64,000 nt of DNA from Guopingia tenuis (GCF_014384805.1 NZ_JACRSS010000001.1:682001-746000), one strand, 5' to 3'. Shown: positions 45,533 through 53,755, numbered from the stretch's first letter. Numbers and translations: made by a program. The notes: a model not told the origin generated them from the letters alone.

Positions 45533-45779
45533 GCAAATCCCGGGGTTCCTTCCAAACCCGTCATGCCCGCCCGGCGAGGGCAAATCATTTCAGCAGTCTT
45601 TCCGCGTGAGCCAGCCATTCCCTTCCGGTCATAAATCCCGCGGAACCTCTCCGAACCAGTCACGCCCGCCCGGCGAGGGCAAATCATTTCAGCAGTCTTT
45701 CCGCGTGAGCCAGCCATTCCCTTCCGGTCATAAATCCCGCGGGACCTCTCCGAACCAGTCATGCCCGCCCGGCGAGGGC
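45533..45779. repeat. 99-bp tandem direct repeat, about 2.5 copies
   Basis: Two nearly identical 99-base units lie at 45563-45661 and 45662-45760. They differ at only a few bases. A partial copy precedes them (from about 45533) and the first 19 bases of another follow (45761-45779). Each unit starts with a GC-rich block containing GCCCGCCCGGCGAGGGC. Because 99 is a multiple of three, open frames run through both strands, but no start signal supports a protein. The surrounding 850 bases hold no gene. Confidence 0.9.
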
Positions 45780-45910
45780 TGACTCTGCCAGGCATTGGGC
45801 GCCGATGACCGCCGTCAATGAATGCCCAGAACGCGGAAACTTGTTCCCGAGCCGTCCGTATATTCATTATACCATGCCTAAAGAGCGATGGGAACTGGAG
45901 CAGCAGCCGG

Positions 45911-45943
45911 AAAAAATAGGCGGAGCCTTTTTCAAAGCTCCGC
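45911..45943 (-). terminator. Terminator of the Cys-tailed protein gene
   Basis: Stem GCGGAGC (45920-45926) with GCTCCGC (45937-45943); on the minus strand followed by TATTTTTT. It is 14 bases after the stop codon. Confidence 0.8.
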
Positions 45944-45956
45944 TGCTTTCCCTTTT

Positions 45957-46310
45957 TTATTCTTCGCCGCAATGGTCGCAGCAGCCGCAATCCTCTTCTC
46001 CGCAGCCGCAATCCTCTTCTCCGCAGCCGCAATCGCATTCCGCCGCCATGCGTTCAAACTCTTCCTCCGGCAGGAGATAGACCATCTCTTCCGCAATGCT
46101 GCGGATGGCCCGGGAATTCAAAAAGACCTCCCGGCAGTCCTCTTCGATAAAATAGGGCGGCTCGCACTCCTCGGCGGGCAGACGCACCAGCCGCAGAAAT
46201 CCCGCATTCCCCGCACTGACGGCATCCGTGAATTCCTCAATGCTGTCGTATTCCTCCGGGAAGATATAATATTCAAAATCATCAATAACCAGCGCCTTAA
46301 CTTCCTTCAT
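45957..46310 (-). CDS. Small acidic protein with Cys-rich repeat tail
   Basis: A 117-residue acidic protein. Residues 1-88 look like a small alpha/beta domain (IDDFEYYIFPEEYDSIEEF, then FLRLVRLPAEE). The last 29 residues have nine or so Cys in a CGCGEED-type repeat ending CCDHCGEE, likely a metal-binding tail. A 21-base direct repeat (45982-46002 and 46003-46023) encodes the seven-residue unit, so the tail has grown by duplication. GAGGAT precedes ATG 46310. No family recognised. The Eis-like gene ends 15 bases upstream, so the two may form one transcript with miaB. Confidence 0.8.
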   Translation of the reverse strand: MKEVKALVIDDFEYYIFPEEYDSIEEFTDAVSAGNAGFLRLVRLPAEECEPPYFIEEDCREVFLNSRAIRSIAEEMVYLLPEEEFERMAAECDCGCGEEDCGCGEEDCGCCDHCGEE

Positions 46311-46325
46311 TTTTTATCCTCGCTT

Positions 46326-47414
46326 TCAATATTGTTCAAAAATTCCCCGCTTACACCGGGAAAACATGCGCTTTACCTTATGGATGGAGGCGTCGATCCC
46401 CGACATGACAAAATCCATCCCCATGGCCAGCTTGGCAAACTCCCCAATGGTCAGCTGAATGCTGGCGTCCGTCCGGGTGGGCGTCGCTTTCACTTTCCCG
46501 TTCTGCGAAAAGAAATGCCAGGTGGCGTTGTTCTGCTTAATCACCGGATCCTGAATGCCAAAAGCGCACTCTCCCTCCTCCAGAGGAAGCTGATCCGCCA
46601 GTTTTTTCACGTTCACTACCCGCAGCATCGCCCCCGGCGTACCCCGGGATGTGTCAAAAGACGGATAGCAAAATGCCTCCAGGCCGCGGTCCCCCGCCGC
46701 GCTGGCAAAGTCCTCCAGCGCCTCGGGAGCGCGGTATACCGCCTCCACCGCCCGCAGGACGGCATCTTCTTCCTTCACAATGGCATATCCGCAAAATTCT
46801 CCGTCCAGCGTGCTGATCAGCAGCGTGCAGCCGGAAATATCAAGGCAGTCCGTGAGATACGTCCGGAAATACGCCGCGTCCCGGACAATCCACCCATTAT
46901 ATTCCCGCATCTTTTCCTGATACAGCGCCGTCATGGCCTCCAGTGTCTCCAGAGGAACCAGCGCCGAATATTCATATTGCTCCACATCCCCCACATGAGA
47001 CGCCAAAACGCGCTCCTCGCTTTTGAAAGCATAGGTGGCAAAACCCATCCGCTCATAAAACGGATGGATAAAGGTATTGAGCGCCGCCACCTCTGCCCCC
47101 TCTTCATAGAGGGTCTGCAGCATAAACTTTTGCAGGGCCGAGGCATATCCCTTTCCTTCTTCGGATTTTCGCGTGGCTACGCCCTGGAAAAAGTTGGACG
47201 GCATCTGCCGCCCCCGGATGCAGATGGGAACCTGGGCCAGATGCGCCATGCTCAAAAGCAGCCCATCCTCGGCAAATACGCCAAAACAGCGCTCCGGCCG
47301 GAACCGAACGTCGAAAAACCAATCTGTAAATTTTCCTTTATCCTCCGCAAATACTTCTTCCCAGAGCTCCTTGGCTTTGGTCCGGTCCTGCTCTTCAAGC
47401 CTGCGTATCTCCAT
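46326..47414 (-). CDS. Eis-like GNAT N-acetyltransferase
   Basis: A 362-residue protein with the three-part layout of the Eis/COG4552 family: an N-terminal GNAT domain (about 1-130) with VATRKSEEGKGYASALQKFML (acetyl-CoA binding loop), a second GNAT-like middle domain, and a C-terminal sterol-carrier-like domain. Characterised Eis proteins acetylate aminoglycosides or proteins; here the substrate is unknown. I chose ATG 47414 (GGGAGAA eight bases upstream), which overlaps the miaB end by 20 bases; the frame is open much further but only inside miaB. Confidence 0.8.
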   Translation of the reverse strand: MEIRRLEEQDRTKAKELWEEVFAEDKGKFTDWFFDVRFRPERCFGVFAEDGLLLSMAHLAQVPICIRGRQMPSNFFQGVATRKSEEGKGYASALQKFMLQTLYEEGAEVAALNTFIHPFYERMGFATYAFKSEERVLASHVGDVEQYEYSALVPLETLEAMTALYQEKMREYNGWIVRDAAYFRTYLTDCLDISGCTLLISTLDGEFCGYAIVKEEDAVLRAVEAVYRAPEALEDFASAAGDRGLEAFCYPSFDTSRGTPGAMLRVVNVKKLADQLPLEEGECAFGIQDPVIKQNNATWHFFSQNGKVKATPTRTDASIQLTIGEFAKLAMGMDFVMSGIDASIHKVKRMFSRCKRGIFEQY

Positions 47415-48768
47415 CGATTCTTCTCCCATATAATGTGGTCTTTTTGGCCTGCGTAATCTCCACGGGCATGAACTGCCCAATGAGAGAGGGCTCTCCGGGG
47501 AAATTGACCATTTTTCCGCCGTCTGTCCGGCCGCAGACATGCCCGGCGTCCCGCCGGCTCTCATCCTCCACAAGCACCAGCTCCCGCCGGCCTACATGCG
47601 CCAGGTTGCTTTCATAGGTGATCTGTCCCTGCAGGTCCACCAGCCCGACAATCCGCCGCTGCTTCTCCTTTTCATCGATCTGCCCTTCCATCGCCGCCGC
47701 CCGGGTGCCCCGGCGGATGGAATAGACAAAGGTATAGGCCGCGTCAAACCGCACCTCCCGCACCAGCGAAAGCGTATCCTGGTAATCCTCCTCCGTTTCT
47801 CCCGGAAAACCCACGATGATATCCGTGGACAGCGTCATGCCCGGCAGCGTCTCCCGCACCCGGCGGATCAATTCCAGATAGTCCTCCCGGGTATAGCGCC
47901 GGTTCATCAGCCGCAGAATCCGACTGGAGCCCGACTGGACGGGAAGATGCAGCTGCCGGCATATATTCTCATGCCTGGCCATCACATCCAGCATGCGCTG
48001 GGATGCGTCTTTGGGATGCGAGGTCATGAAGCGGATGCGCTTCATCCCTGTTTCCTCCGCCACGCGCTCCAAAAGCCCGGCAAAATCGATGTTCTCCGCC
48101 AATCCCTTGCCATAGGAATTGACGTTCTGCCCCAGGAGCATCACCTCCTGATAGCCTGCTTTTGCCAATCCGCGCACTTCCCGGAGGATTTCTTCGCTGC
48201 TCCGGCTGCGTTCCCGGCCCCGGACATAGGGCACGATACAATAGGAACAGAAATTATCGCAGCCCTGCATGATATTCACTGCCGAAAGGGGCGGCTTGGC
48301 CCGCAGCGCCGGAGTCTCATCCGGCAGATCCTCCTGGTCGCTCACCGCCAGCGTTCGTTCCCCGAGGAAAATCGCCGCATAGAGCATTTCCGGCAAGGCC
48401 GCCATATTGTGTGTCCCAAAAATTATATTGACAAAGGGAAAGGTATCCGCCAGCTTTTCCGCCACGTCCGCCTGCTGCATCATGCAGCCGCAGACGCCCA
48501 CCAGCAGCTTTTTGTTCTGCCGCTTTTTCTGCTTGAGCTTTCCCACATTTCCAAAAAGCTTTTTTTCCGCGTTATCCCGCACACAGCAGGTGTTGAACAG
48601 GATCAGATCCGCCTGTCCCATTTCCTCCGCCGGGGCAAATCCCACAGAAGCCAGAATTCCTGCCAGCCGTTCGGAATCATGGGCGTTCATCTGGCAGCCA
48701 TATGTTTCGATCCAATATGTGCAGCCATTTTCCGCCGCATATGCGGCGAGACTCTTTCGTTTTTCCAA
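47395..48768 (-). CDS. miaB: tRNA-2-methylthio-N6-isopentenyladenosine synthase MiaB
   Basis: A 457-residue radical SAM methylthiotransferase that acts on i6A37 of tRNAs reading UNN codons. N-terminal YGCQMNAHDSE with Cys25, FNTCCVRDNAE and GVCGCMMQ carry the auxiliary-cluster cysteines; CDNFCSYC is the radical SAM cluster; a TRAM domain is at the C-terminus. Start TTG 48768 with GGAG six bases upstream. First gene of a leftward run with a consensus promoter. MiaA is not in the window. Confidence 0.95.
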   Translation of the reverse strand: MEKRKSLAAYAAENGCTYWIETYGCQMNAHDSERLAGILASVGFAPAEEMGQADLILFNTCCVRDNAEKKLFGNVGKLKQKKRQNKKLLVGVCGCMMQQADVAEKLADTFPFVNIIFGTHNMAALPEMLYAAIFLGERTLAVSDQEDLPDETPALRAKPPLSAVNIMQGCDNFCSYCIVPYVRGRERSRSSEEILREVRGLAKAGYQEVMLLGQNVNSYGKGLAENIDFAGLLERVAEETGMKRIRFMTSHPKDASQRMLDVMARHENICRQLHLPVQSGSSRILRLMNRRYTREDYLELIRRVRETLPGMTLSTDIIVGFPGETEEDYQDTLSLVREVRFDAAYTFVYSIRRGTRAAAMEGQIDEKEKQRRIVGLVDLQGQITYESNLAHVGRRELVLVEDESRRDAGHVCGRTDGGKMVNFPGEPSLIGQFMPVEITQAKKTTLYGRRIDGDTQA

Positions 48769-48869
48769 ATTTCTCTCCAGCCTCTATCCATATACTATGG
48801 TAATTTTACGTCATTTTATCTGCCTCCCCGGGTTTCTATTCTCCATTAACCCGGCCTGGCAACAACCCT

Positions 48870-48898
48870 ATTATACTTGAAAAATGCCGGCGCTTCAA
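48870..48898 (-). promoter_or_regulatory. Sigma-A promoter for miaB
   Basis: Minus-strand TTGAAG (48898-48893), 17-base spacer, TATAAT (48875-48870), about 100 bases upstream of the miaB start. Confidence 0.75.
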
Positions 48899-49021
48899 TC
48901 CTTTTTGCCGGGAAACCCGATTCTCCTGCGCAGTTCCGTCCCCTCCCGGCGCGCAGACAGCGCTGATTTTCCCCATCCGCCTCCTGCCGTCAAAAAAATT
49001 TACTTTTTTTTGGATTCTGTC

Positions 49022-49050
49022 TTGACAATTATCCCGGGTTGATGTATATT
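49022..49050 (+). promoter_or_regulatory. Strong promoter of the tRNA array
   Basis: TTGACA (49022-49027), 17-base spacer, TATATT (49045-49050), 41 bases before the first tRNA. Close to the sigma-A consensus. Confidence 0.9.
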
Positions 49051-49091
49051 AGTATCCATCGCCATACCCATGAGAAATGGCGAAGGAATCT

Positions 49092-49169
<78 letters not shown>

Positions 49170-49192
49170 ATTTACTTTTATGCCAGCAATGT

Positions 49193-49267
49193 GGCCCCTT
49201 GGTCAAGCGGTTAAGACACCGCCCTCTCACGGCGGTTACAGGAGTTCGAATCTCCTAGGGGTCACCA
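49193..49267 (+). tRNA. tRNA-Glu (CUC)
   Basis: Anticodon loop CTCTCAC gives CTC; acceptor GGCCCCT pairs with AGGGGTC (one G-U pair). CCA is encoded. Confidence 0.95.
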
Positions 49268-49296
49268 TTTTTGAAAAACGTCTGGATGGTTGTCAT

Positions 49297-49373
49297 GGGC
49301 CCTTAGCTCAGTTGGTCAGAGCGGTCGGCTCATAACCGATTGGTCCGGGGTTCGAGTCCCTGAGGGCCCACCA
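49297..49373 (+). tRNA. tRNA-Met (CAU), elongator
   Basis: Anticodon loop CTCATAA gives CAT; acceptor GGGCCCT pairs at its end with AGGGCCC, CCA encoded. It lacks the initiator features (three G-C pairs in the anticodon stem, unpaired 1-72). A tRNA-Ile2 (CAU read with lysidine) cannot be excluded by eye. Confidence 0.8.
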
Positions 49374-49390
49374 TCTATTCTATAAGAAAT

Positions 49391-49467
49391 GGCCTGGTAG
49401 TTCAGTTGGTTAGAACGCTAGCCTGTCACGCTAGAGGTCGTGGGTTCGAGCCCCATCCAGGTCGCCA
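49391..49467 (+). tRNA. tRNA-Asp (GUC)
   Basis: Anticodon loop CTGTCAC gives GTC; acceptor GGCCTGG/CCAGGTC, discriminator G, CCA encoded. Confidence 0.96.
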
Positions 49468-49474
49468 TCATTTT

Positions 49475-49550
49475 GCCTCGGTAGCTCAGTCGGTAGAGCA
49501 AGGGACTGAAAATCCCTGTGTCGGTGGTTCGATTCCACTCTGAGGCACCA
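49475..49550 (+). tRNA. tRNA-Phe (GAA)
   Basis: Anticodon stem AGGGA/TCCCT around CTGAAAA gives GAA; acceptor GCCTCGG/CTGAGGC; CCA encoded. Confidence 0.97.
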
Positions 49551-49553
49551 CAT

Positions 49554-49629
49554 GCTGGTGTAGCTCAATTGGCAGAGCAGCTGATTTGTAATCAGCAGGT
49601 TGACGGTTCAAGTCCGCCCACCAGCTCCA
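49554..49629 (+). tRNA. tRNA-Thr (UGU)
   Basis: Anticodon stem GCTGA/TCAGC around TTTGTAA gives TGT; acceptor GCTGGTG/CACCAGC; CCA encoded. Confidence 0.97.
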
Positions 49630-49650
49630 GAAGCGAGCTTCACCCAATAT

Positions 49651-49735
49651 GGAAGGGTTCCCGAGTGGCTAAAGGGAGCAGACTGTAAATCTGCCGTCGA
49701 CGACTTCGATGGTTCGAATCCATCCCCTTCCACCA
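49651..49735 (+). tRNA. tRNA-Tyr (GUA)
   Basis: 85-base class II tRNA with a long variable arm. Anticodon stem GCAGA/TCTGC around CTGTAAA gives GTA; acceptor GGAAGGG/CCCTTCC; CCA encoded. Confidence 0.96.
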
Positions 49736-49740
49736 ATAAT

Positions 49741-49827
49741 GCGGATATGGCGGAATTGGCAGACGCGTACGGTTCAGGTCCGTATGAAGGCAACTTCATG
49801 GAGGTTCAAGTCCTCTTATCCGCACCA
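49741..49827 (+). tRNA. tRNA-Leu (CAG)
   Basis: 87-base class II tRNA. Anticodon stem TACGG/CCGTA around TTCAGGT gives CAG; acceptor GCGGATA/TATCCGC; long variable arm; CCA encoded. Last tRNA of the array. Confidence 0.96.
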
Positions 49828-49859
49828 AAGCCCTTGTTCGAAAGAACAGGGGCTTTTTC
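49828..49859 (+). terminator. Strong terminator of the tRNA array
   Basis: 12-base stem (49828-49839 with 49844-49855), GAAA tetraloop and a T run, starting one base after the last tRNA. Confidence 0.95.
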
Positions 49860-50123
49860 TATAACGCGGAACATTTCTTCGAGTATACCAAGCGAGCATC
49901 TTTCGATTGTTGATTTTTGCGCGCCGGCAATAAAAAATCGCCGCGCCTCTCTCCCCCCCAATAATGCGGCTTCATTTTGCATATCTATATGATTCGTTCT
50001 ATCGAACAGACAATCTCCGCCCATTTTATTGAATTTTTTCTTCATGGCAATATCCCCTGTTTCGGATTGCAAATTGATATTTTGTGAAACCTTTAGATCG
50101 GCAGTCAATTTTATCGTCTTCAT
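49860..50123 (-). CDS. Doubtful ORF in AT-rich patch beside the tRNA array
   Basis: A minus-strand frame starts at ATG 50123 with AGGGAT upstream, and codes for Lys, Asn, Ile and Glu-rich sequence unlike the neighbouring genes. Its last 18 codons run through the tRNA terminator and into tRNA-Leu (to 49806), so the true protein, if any, has lost its natural end. It may be a truncated gene or chance. No family recognised. Confidence 0.3.
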
Positions 50124-50207
50124 ATCCCTATTCTCTCTGATACCCCTTAGATTTTAAACGGCAAAATCACCGTCTCGTGTTTTTTTGCCGCATTTGCCAT
50201 ATAAATA

Positions 50208-50237
50208 TTGACATTTTTATAATACAGATGTTATATA
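50208..50237 (+). promoter_or_regulatory. Promoter for the zinc-ribbon membrane protein gene
   Basis: TTGACA at 50208-50213 and TATATA at 50232-50237 (18-base spacer), in AT-rich DNA about 45 bases before the ATG. Confidence 0.75.
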
Positions 50238-50279
50238 GTATTGTTGGATTTTATCAAATATAGGGGGAGGCCTGCAATT

Positions 50280-50567
50280 ATGGGAATCAACGTTAAGTGT
50301 CCAAAATGCGGCAGCACAAAGGTGCAGTTATCAAACGAATCAAGCAAGCACGGATGCTTCTACATGCTTCTTTTCGGGATTTGGTATTTTATATGGCTTA
50401 TGTATCGATGGATGATTGGCATGATGGTATTTATATTTTATGATTGGTGGATGGCAATCGTGCATAAAGCGGCAGGCAAAGGACATGTTTGGCAATCCAA
50501 GCGATGGTTTTCCAATCGAAGGAAGATATATTTTTGCCATGATTGCGGATACAATTTCCGGGCATAG
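50280..50567 (+). CDS. Small zinc-ribbon membrane protein
   Basis: A 95-residue protein. An N-terminal CPKCG (residues 7-11) and a C-terminal CHDCG (87-91) form a split zinc ribbon. Between them lies a hydrophobic, Trp- and Tyr-rich segment (about 29-56, with GIWYFIWLMYRW and FIFYDWW) that likely forms one or two membrane helices. GGGGGAGG is 9 bases before the ATG. It has its own promoter and terminator. AT-rich composition differs from its neighbours, so it may have been acquired. Function unknown. Confidence 0.78.
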   Translation: MGINVKCPKCGSTKVQLSNESSKHGCFYMLLFGIWYFIWLMYRWMIGMMVFIFYDWWMAIVHKAAGKGHVWQSKRWFSNRRKIYFCHDCGYNFRA

Positions 50568-50575
50568 AAAAAAAC

Positions 50576-50597
50576 GGAGGGTTTGTTCCCTCCTTTT
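50576..50597 (+). terminator. Terminator of the zinc-ribbon gene
   Basis: Stem GGAGGG (50576-50581) with CCCTCC (50588-50593), 6-base loop, four T; 9 bases after the stop codon. Confidence 0.85.
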
Positions 50598-50729
50598 GAA
50601 TCATCAAGACAACCTGGCGCCGAATCCGATTTTTCCCGATCCGGCGCTATTTTTCTGTTTTCCGGCGGGAAGCAGCTTCTTTTTCCATTTCTTCCATAAA
50701 AGACGAGCATCCTGATGAATGTTCGCTTT

Positions 50730-51299
50730 TTATATCTTTTCGCTTTTCCAAGGCTCCACTCTCCCCTTCCGCACCAGAAAGCTTTCCTTTGCCATCTCCG
50801 CCAGCGGCGCATCTGAAAGGGAATCCGAATAGAACTGGTCGATTTCAGCGCAGGGAAACTTTTCCCGAAACCGGCGCACTTTTTCCGCGCCATGGCAGTT
50901 TTTCCCCGTATATTTTCCCGTTTTTACATCCACCCGGGAGGCGATGAGGCAGCCAATGCCCAGCTCCCGGCAAATCGGCCGCAAAAGAAATTCCGGCGAT
51001 GCGGAAACTACGACATCTCCTTCCTCCTTTTGAGCCAGATACCAGGGAAAAATCCCATCTCTTTTCGTTTCCCAAAAGGTCTCCGCCTTCTTTTCTATAT
51101 CCGCAACGCCTCTAAAATAGCGGTAAAATTCCTGTTTCATCCGTGTTTTGTCGATGCGCCCCAGGGCATAGCGCAAGGCTGCCCAGCCCTGCCGGGGCCA
51201 ATAGCGAAAAAGCAAAGGCTGCCGCCGCAGGCAATAGAAATAAAAAGCCCAGGAGCTGTCCTTTTTATAAATGGTCTTATCAAAATCGTATACATTCAT
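50730..51299 (-). CDS. HAD-superfamily phosphatase, subfamily IB
   Basis: A 189-residue SerB/CicA-like HAD phosphatase. Motif I is YDFDKTIYK (about 4-12), motif II is SASPEF (about 98-103) and motif IV is YSDSLSDAPL near residue 156. The cap domain is helical. Substrate unknown; close members act on phospholipid-type or phosphoserine-type phosphates. GGAGG lies 13 bases before the ATG. Alone in this direction. Confidence 0.87.
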   Translation of the reverse strand: MNVYDFDKTIYKKDSSWAFYFYCLRRQPLLFRYWPRQGWAALRYALGRIDKTRMKQEFYRYFRGVADIEKKAETFWETKRDGIFPWYLAQKEEGDVVVSASPEFLLRPICRELGIGCLIASRVDVKTGKYTGKNCHGAEKVRRFREKFPCAEIDQFYSDSLSDAPLAEMAKESFLVRKGRVEPWKSEKI

Positions 51300-51421
51300 T
51301 GCGCCGTCATCCTCCTGCGCCCAGCCCTTCTGTTTGCCAGCCTTTCCCCGGCAAATCTGCCAATGGTGCTATTATTCTATCACATGGCCGCCGCCTTTAC
51401 AATTTTTCCGCCTTTACAGCC

Positions 51422-51447
51422 AAAAAAAGCGGCTGTCAGCCAGCCGC
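51422..51447 (-). terminator. Terminator of the peptidoglycan-binding protein gene
   Basis: Perfect 7-base stem (51429-51435 with 51441-51447), and a seven-T tail on the minus strand (51428-51422). It lies just after the stop codon at 51455. Confidence 0.88.
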
Positions 51448-51454
51448 CCTTTTG

Positions 51455-52828
51455 TCATGCCATATTGCTGTCGTCGCCCCGGGACAGGGCGATAATCCGC
51501 GACCATGTCACCGGCCCCACCGCACCGTTGACTTCGATGCCCTCCATTTCCTGAATCAGCCGAACAGCCGCCTCCGTCGCCGGGCCGAAAATGCCGTCCT
51601 CCTCCAGCCGGGGAATGGCGGGATCAAAGCCCGCGGCCCGGTTAATGAACCGCTGCAGGTTCAAAACATCATCCCCCCGTTCTCCCCGGGTCAAAATCCG
51701 GCCCGGATAGATCTCATTTCTCCTGGGGGCAAATTCCTCGGGCAGTGAATTGATGGTATCCTGGTATACCTGGGTCAGCCGGTTCCATGTCTCCCGGTCG
51801 ACAACGCCCGTGGGTTCCAGGCCGTATTTGCTCTGAAACGCCTTGACGCCCTGAACGGTATTCTGGTCGAATTCACCATCGATATATACCTGGGGAATCT
51901 CCGGATCAAAGAAGGAAACCACCGCCAGATAATATTGCACGACCCGTACCTGGTTGCCGCTGTCTCCCTCATCCAGCTCGGTGGCAAAAATCCGGTCTAC
52001 TTCCGACAGGCTGACACCTTCCCCGTATAGCTCACCAAGTCCCTTTATCGCATTATATGTATATTTGATTTTATACCAGGTTGCCTTCCCCACGATGCCG
52101 TCCACTGCCAGGTTAAAAATCTGCTGAAAGGCCCGGACTGCAGCCTCAGTGCTGAAATCAAAAATCCCATTTGTCACTGGAATTTGGGGGATTGCCGGAT
52201 AGTTGCGGCCGATACGGTTGAGCTGCCGCTGTATGGTGCGCACATCCTCTCCCGAATCACCCCGGCGCAGCGGAATTCCCGGATAGGAGGGCACCCCCGG
52301 CCCCACAGGCGCGTCAAACACAATGTTAATATCGTCGCCATAATAATACTGCAAAATCTCATAAGGCACCATTCCCTGTTCGGCAAGCGTGACGGTTCCC
52401 CATTGGGAAAGGCCGTCGCAGGTGGATGTCGTCCCGTTGCAGTATTGGGTGAAATAGGGGTTGACGCTTCCCTGGCGCACTACATAATTGTTGAAGATAT
52501 CATCGACAATTTGGGCGATATTTTCAAAAATATCCCGGTTCTCGATGAATTTCTGGTCGTATTGTGTGGTACTTGTAATATCAAAATCATAACCCTGGCT
52601 GGGATACCATTCGGTGTAGATCCGGTTGAGCGCATAGCTGATCTGCGCCAGGATATTGGCGCGGATGGCGCTTTCCGGCCATGTGGGGTAGATTTCGCTG
52701 GATGCCACATTTTTAATGTAATCCGCAAAACGCACGGTCACATTGCGCGCATTTTCCTGCGGCGCTCCCAAATGTACAGTGATATACTCCGGAACGACAA
52801 AAGGAATGATCTGCTGTTGTTCTGCCAT
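51455..52828 (-). CDS. SpoIID-like N-terminal domain with three peptidoglycan-binding domains
   Basis: A 457-residue protein without a signal peptide. Residues 10-165 resemble the SpoIID/LytB domain: VTVRFADYIKNVASSEIYPTWPESAIRANILAQISYALNR is the typical segment. Residues 188-260, 290-350 and 380-450 are three PG_binding_1 repeats, each with RRGDSGEDVR- or ERGDDVLNLQR-type openings and a conserved GxxGxxT turn. The layout (no secretion signal, SpoIID-like plus PG binding) suggests action at the spore or septal peptidoglycan, probably exported by context in the mother cell. It follows the 279-residue protein by 13 bases. Confidence 0.8.
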   Translation of the reverse strand: MAEQQQIIPFVVPEYITVHLGAPQENARNVTVRFADYIKNVASSEIYPTWPESAIRANILAQISYALNRIYTEWYPSQGYDFDITSTTQYDQKFIENRDIFENIAQIVDDIFNNYVVRQGSVNPYFTQYCNGTTSTCDGLSQWGTVTLAEQGMVPYEILQYYYGDDINIVFDAPVGPGVPSYPGIPLRRGDSGEDVRTIQRQLNRIGRNYPAIPQIPVTNGIFDFSTEAAVRAFQQIFNLAVDGIVGKATWYKIKYTYNAIKGLGELYGEGVSLSEVDRIFATELDEGDSGNQVRVVQYYLAVVSFFDPEIPQVYIDGEFDQNTVQGVKAFQSKYGLEPTGVVDRETWNRLTQVYQDTINSLPEEFAPRRNEIYPGRILTRGERGDDVLNLQRFINRAAGFDPAIPRLEEDGIFGPATEAAVRLIQEMEGIEVNGAVGPVTWSRIIALSRGDDSNMA

Positions 52829-52841
52829 ATGCCTTCCCCCC

Positions 52842-53681
52842 TCACATCTCTGGAATCATCCGTGCGGGCTGGATGGACTTGATCCCGTCATAGACCGGAA
52901 CATCCATATAGACCATGGTCTGGAATCCATTTTTGCTGGTAGTGACCTGATAATCCGCATAGGGGCAGCAGTCTCCCGGCTGCTGGGAAAGCTGCCGGTC
53001 GGGCGCCGGCAGGATCATATCGTCGGCAATGCCGCTTTGGTTGGTATAGACCACATAGAACTCGTGCAGGCCGTCGGTAAACTGCTTGGAGACCGCTACC
53101 CGGACGTTTTCAACCGGGACGGAGCGGTTCCCGGCGAATGCCTGCACCCGCAGCATGCCGCTTTTGGGGTTGGCCGCCAAAAATTCCTCATATGTCATGG
53201 ATATCGTCCGGTCAAATTCCTCGTTATCCGTTTCCACCCGCTCTACCCCATTGTTTTCATAGGCAGCCGGGTCTTCCGCCGCATCGGGATTGTCTTCTGC
53301 AGAGGGTGCCGCTCCCGCTATATCGAGAGGGGCCGCCGTCTCTAATGCCGGTTCCGCCTCTTTTTCTATGGAAAAAACCGGAACCTTTGGTTCTTCTTTC
53401 TCTGCATCCGCTTCAGCCGCACCTGCCTGCTCCTGTAAAACAGCGGGAGCTTCTTCCGGTGCTTTTCTCTGCGCCGTCGTCAGAATCGTTTCTTCCGCCA
53501 TCTCCCCCGGTTCCTGCGCAGCCGGCTTTTCCGGCGCGCTTCCCAGAACCGGAGCTGCGCCGCGGATCTCCCAGACAAAGGGAGCGGCTTCTCTCTTTTG
53601 TGTCTCTGGATGGGCGCTCGTCCTCCGGTTTTTCTTTCTCTCCATCGGGACAATGCGCGCTTCAAATGTACTTTTTTGCAT
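52842..53681 (-). CDS. Disordered protein with C-terminal beta domain
   Basis: A 279-residue protein in two parts. Residues 1-150 are basic, then Ala/Pro/Glu-rich and probably disordered. Residues 155-279 form a beta-rich domain with GMLRVQAFAGNRSVPVENVRVAVS, FYVVYTNQSGIADDMIL and YQVTTSKNGFQTMVYMDVPVY, which looks like a carboxypeptidase-regulatory (transthyretin-like) fold. No signal peptide. GGAGG precedes the ATG. It is paired with the SpoIID/peptidoglycan-binding protein in an operon, so the two likely act together, perhaps at the spore surface or cortex. Confidence 0.75.
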   Translation of the reverse strand: MQKSTFEARIVPMERKKNRRTSAHPETQKREAAPFVWEIRGAAPVLGSAPEKPAAQEPGEMAEETILTTAQRKAPEEAPAVLQEQAGAAEADAEKEEPKVPVFSIEKEAEPALETAAPLDIAGAAPSAEDNPDAAEDPAAYENNGVERVETDNEEFDRTISMTYEEFLAANPKSGMLRVQAFAGNRSVPVENVRVAVSKQFTDGLHEFYVVYTNQSGIADDMILPAPDRQLSQQPGDCCPYADYQVTTSKNGFQTMVYMDVPVYDGIKSIQPARMIPEM

Positions 53682-53755
53682 ATTCCGCCTCCAAAAAACA
53701 CTTTTTATCAGTATATTTTAAAAGAAACCAAAAGGTTCCCCGGGGAGGGGCTCCC

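Noticed and set aside
45563..45779. CRISPR array
   Set aside because: The repeats are directly adjacent 99-base units with no spacers and no cas genes.
45982..46030. CRISPR-like 21-base direct repeats
   Set aside because: They are in frame inside the Cys-tailed gene and encode a seven-residue repeat.
45469..46038. Repeat-containing protein on the minus strand
   Set aside because: The frame starts inside the Cys-tailed gene, has no ribosome binding site and exists only because the repeat is a multiple of three.
49860..50123. Phage or integrase gene next to the tRNA array
   Set aside because: No integrase or att-type direct repeat of the tRNA 3' end was seen; only an AT-rich patch.
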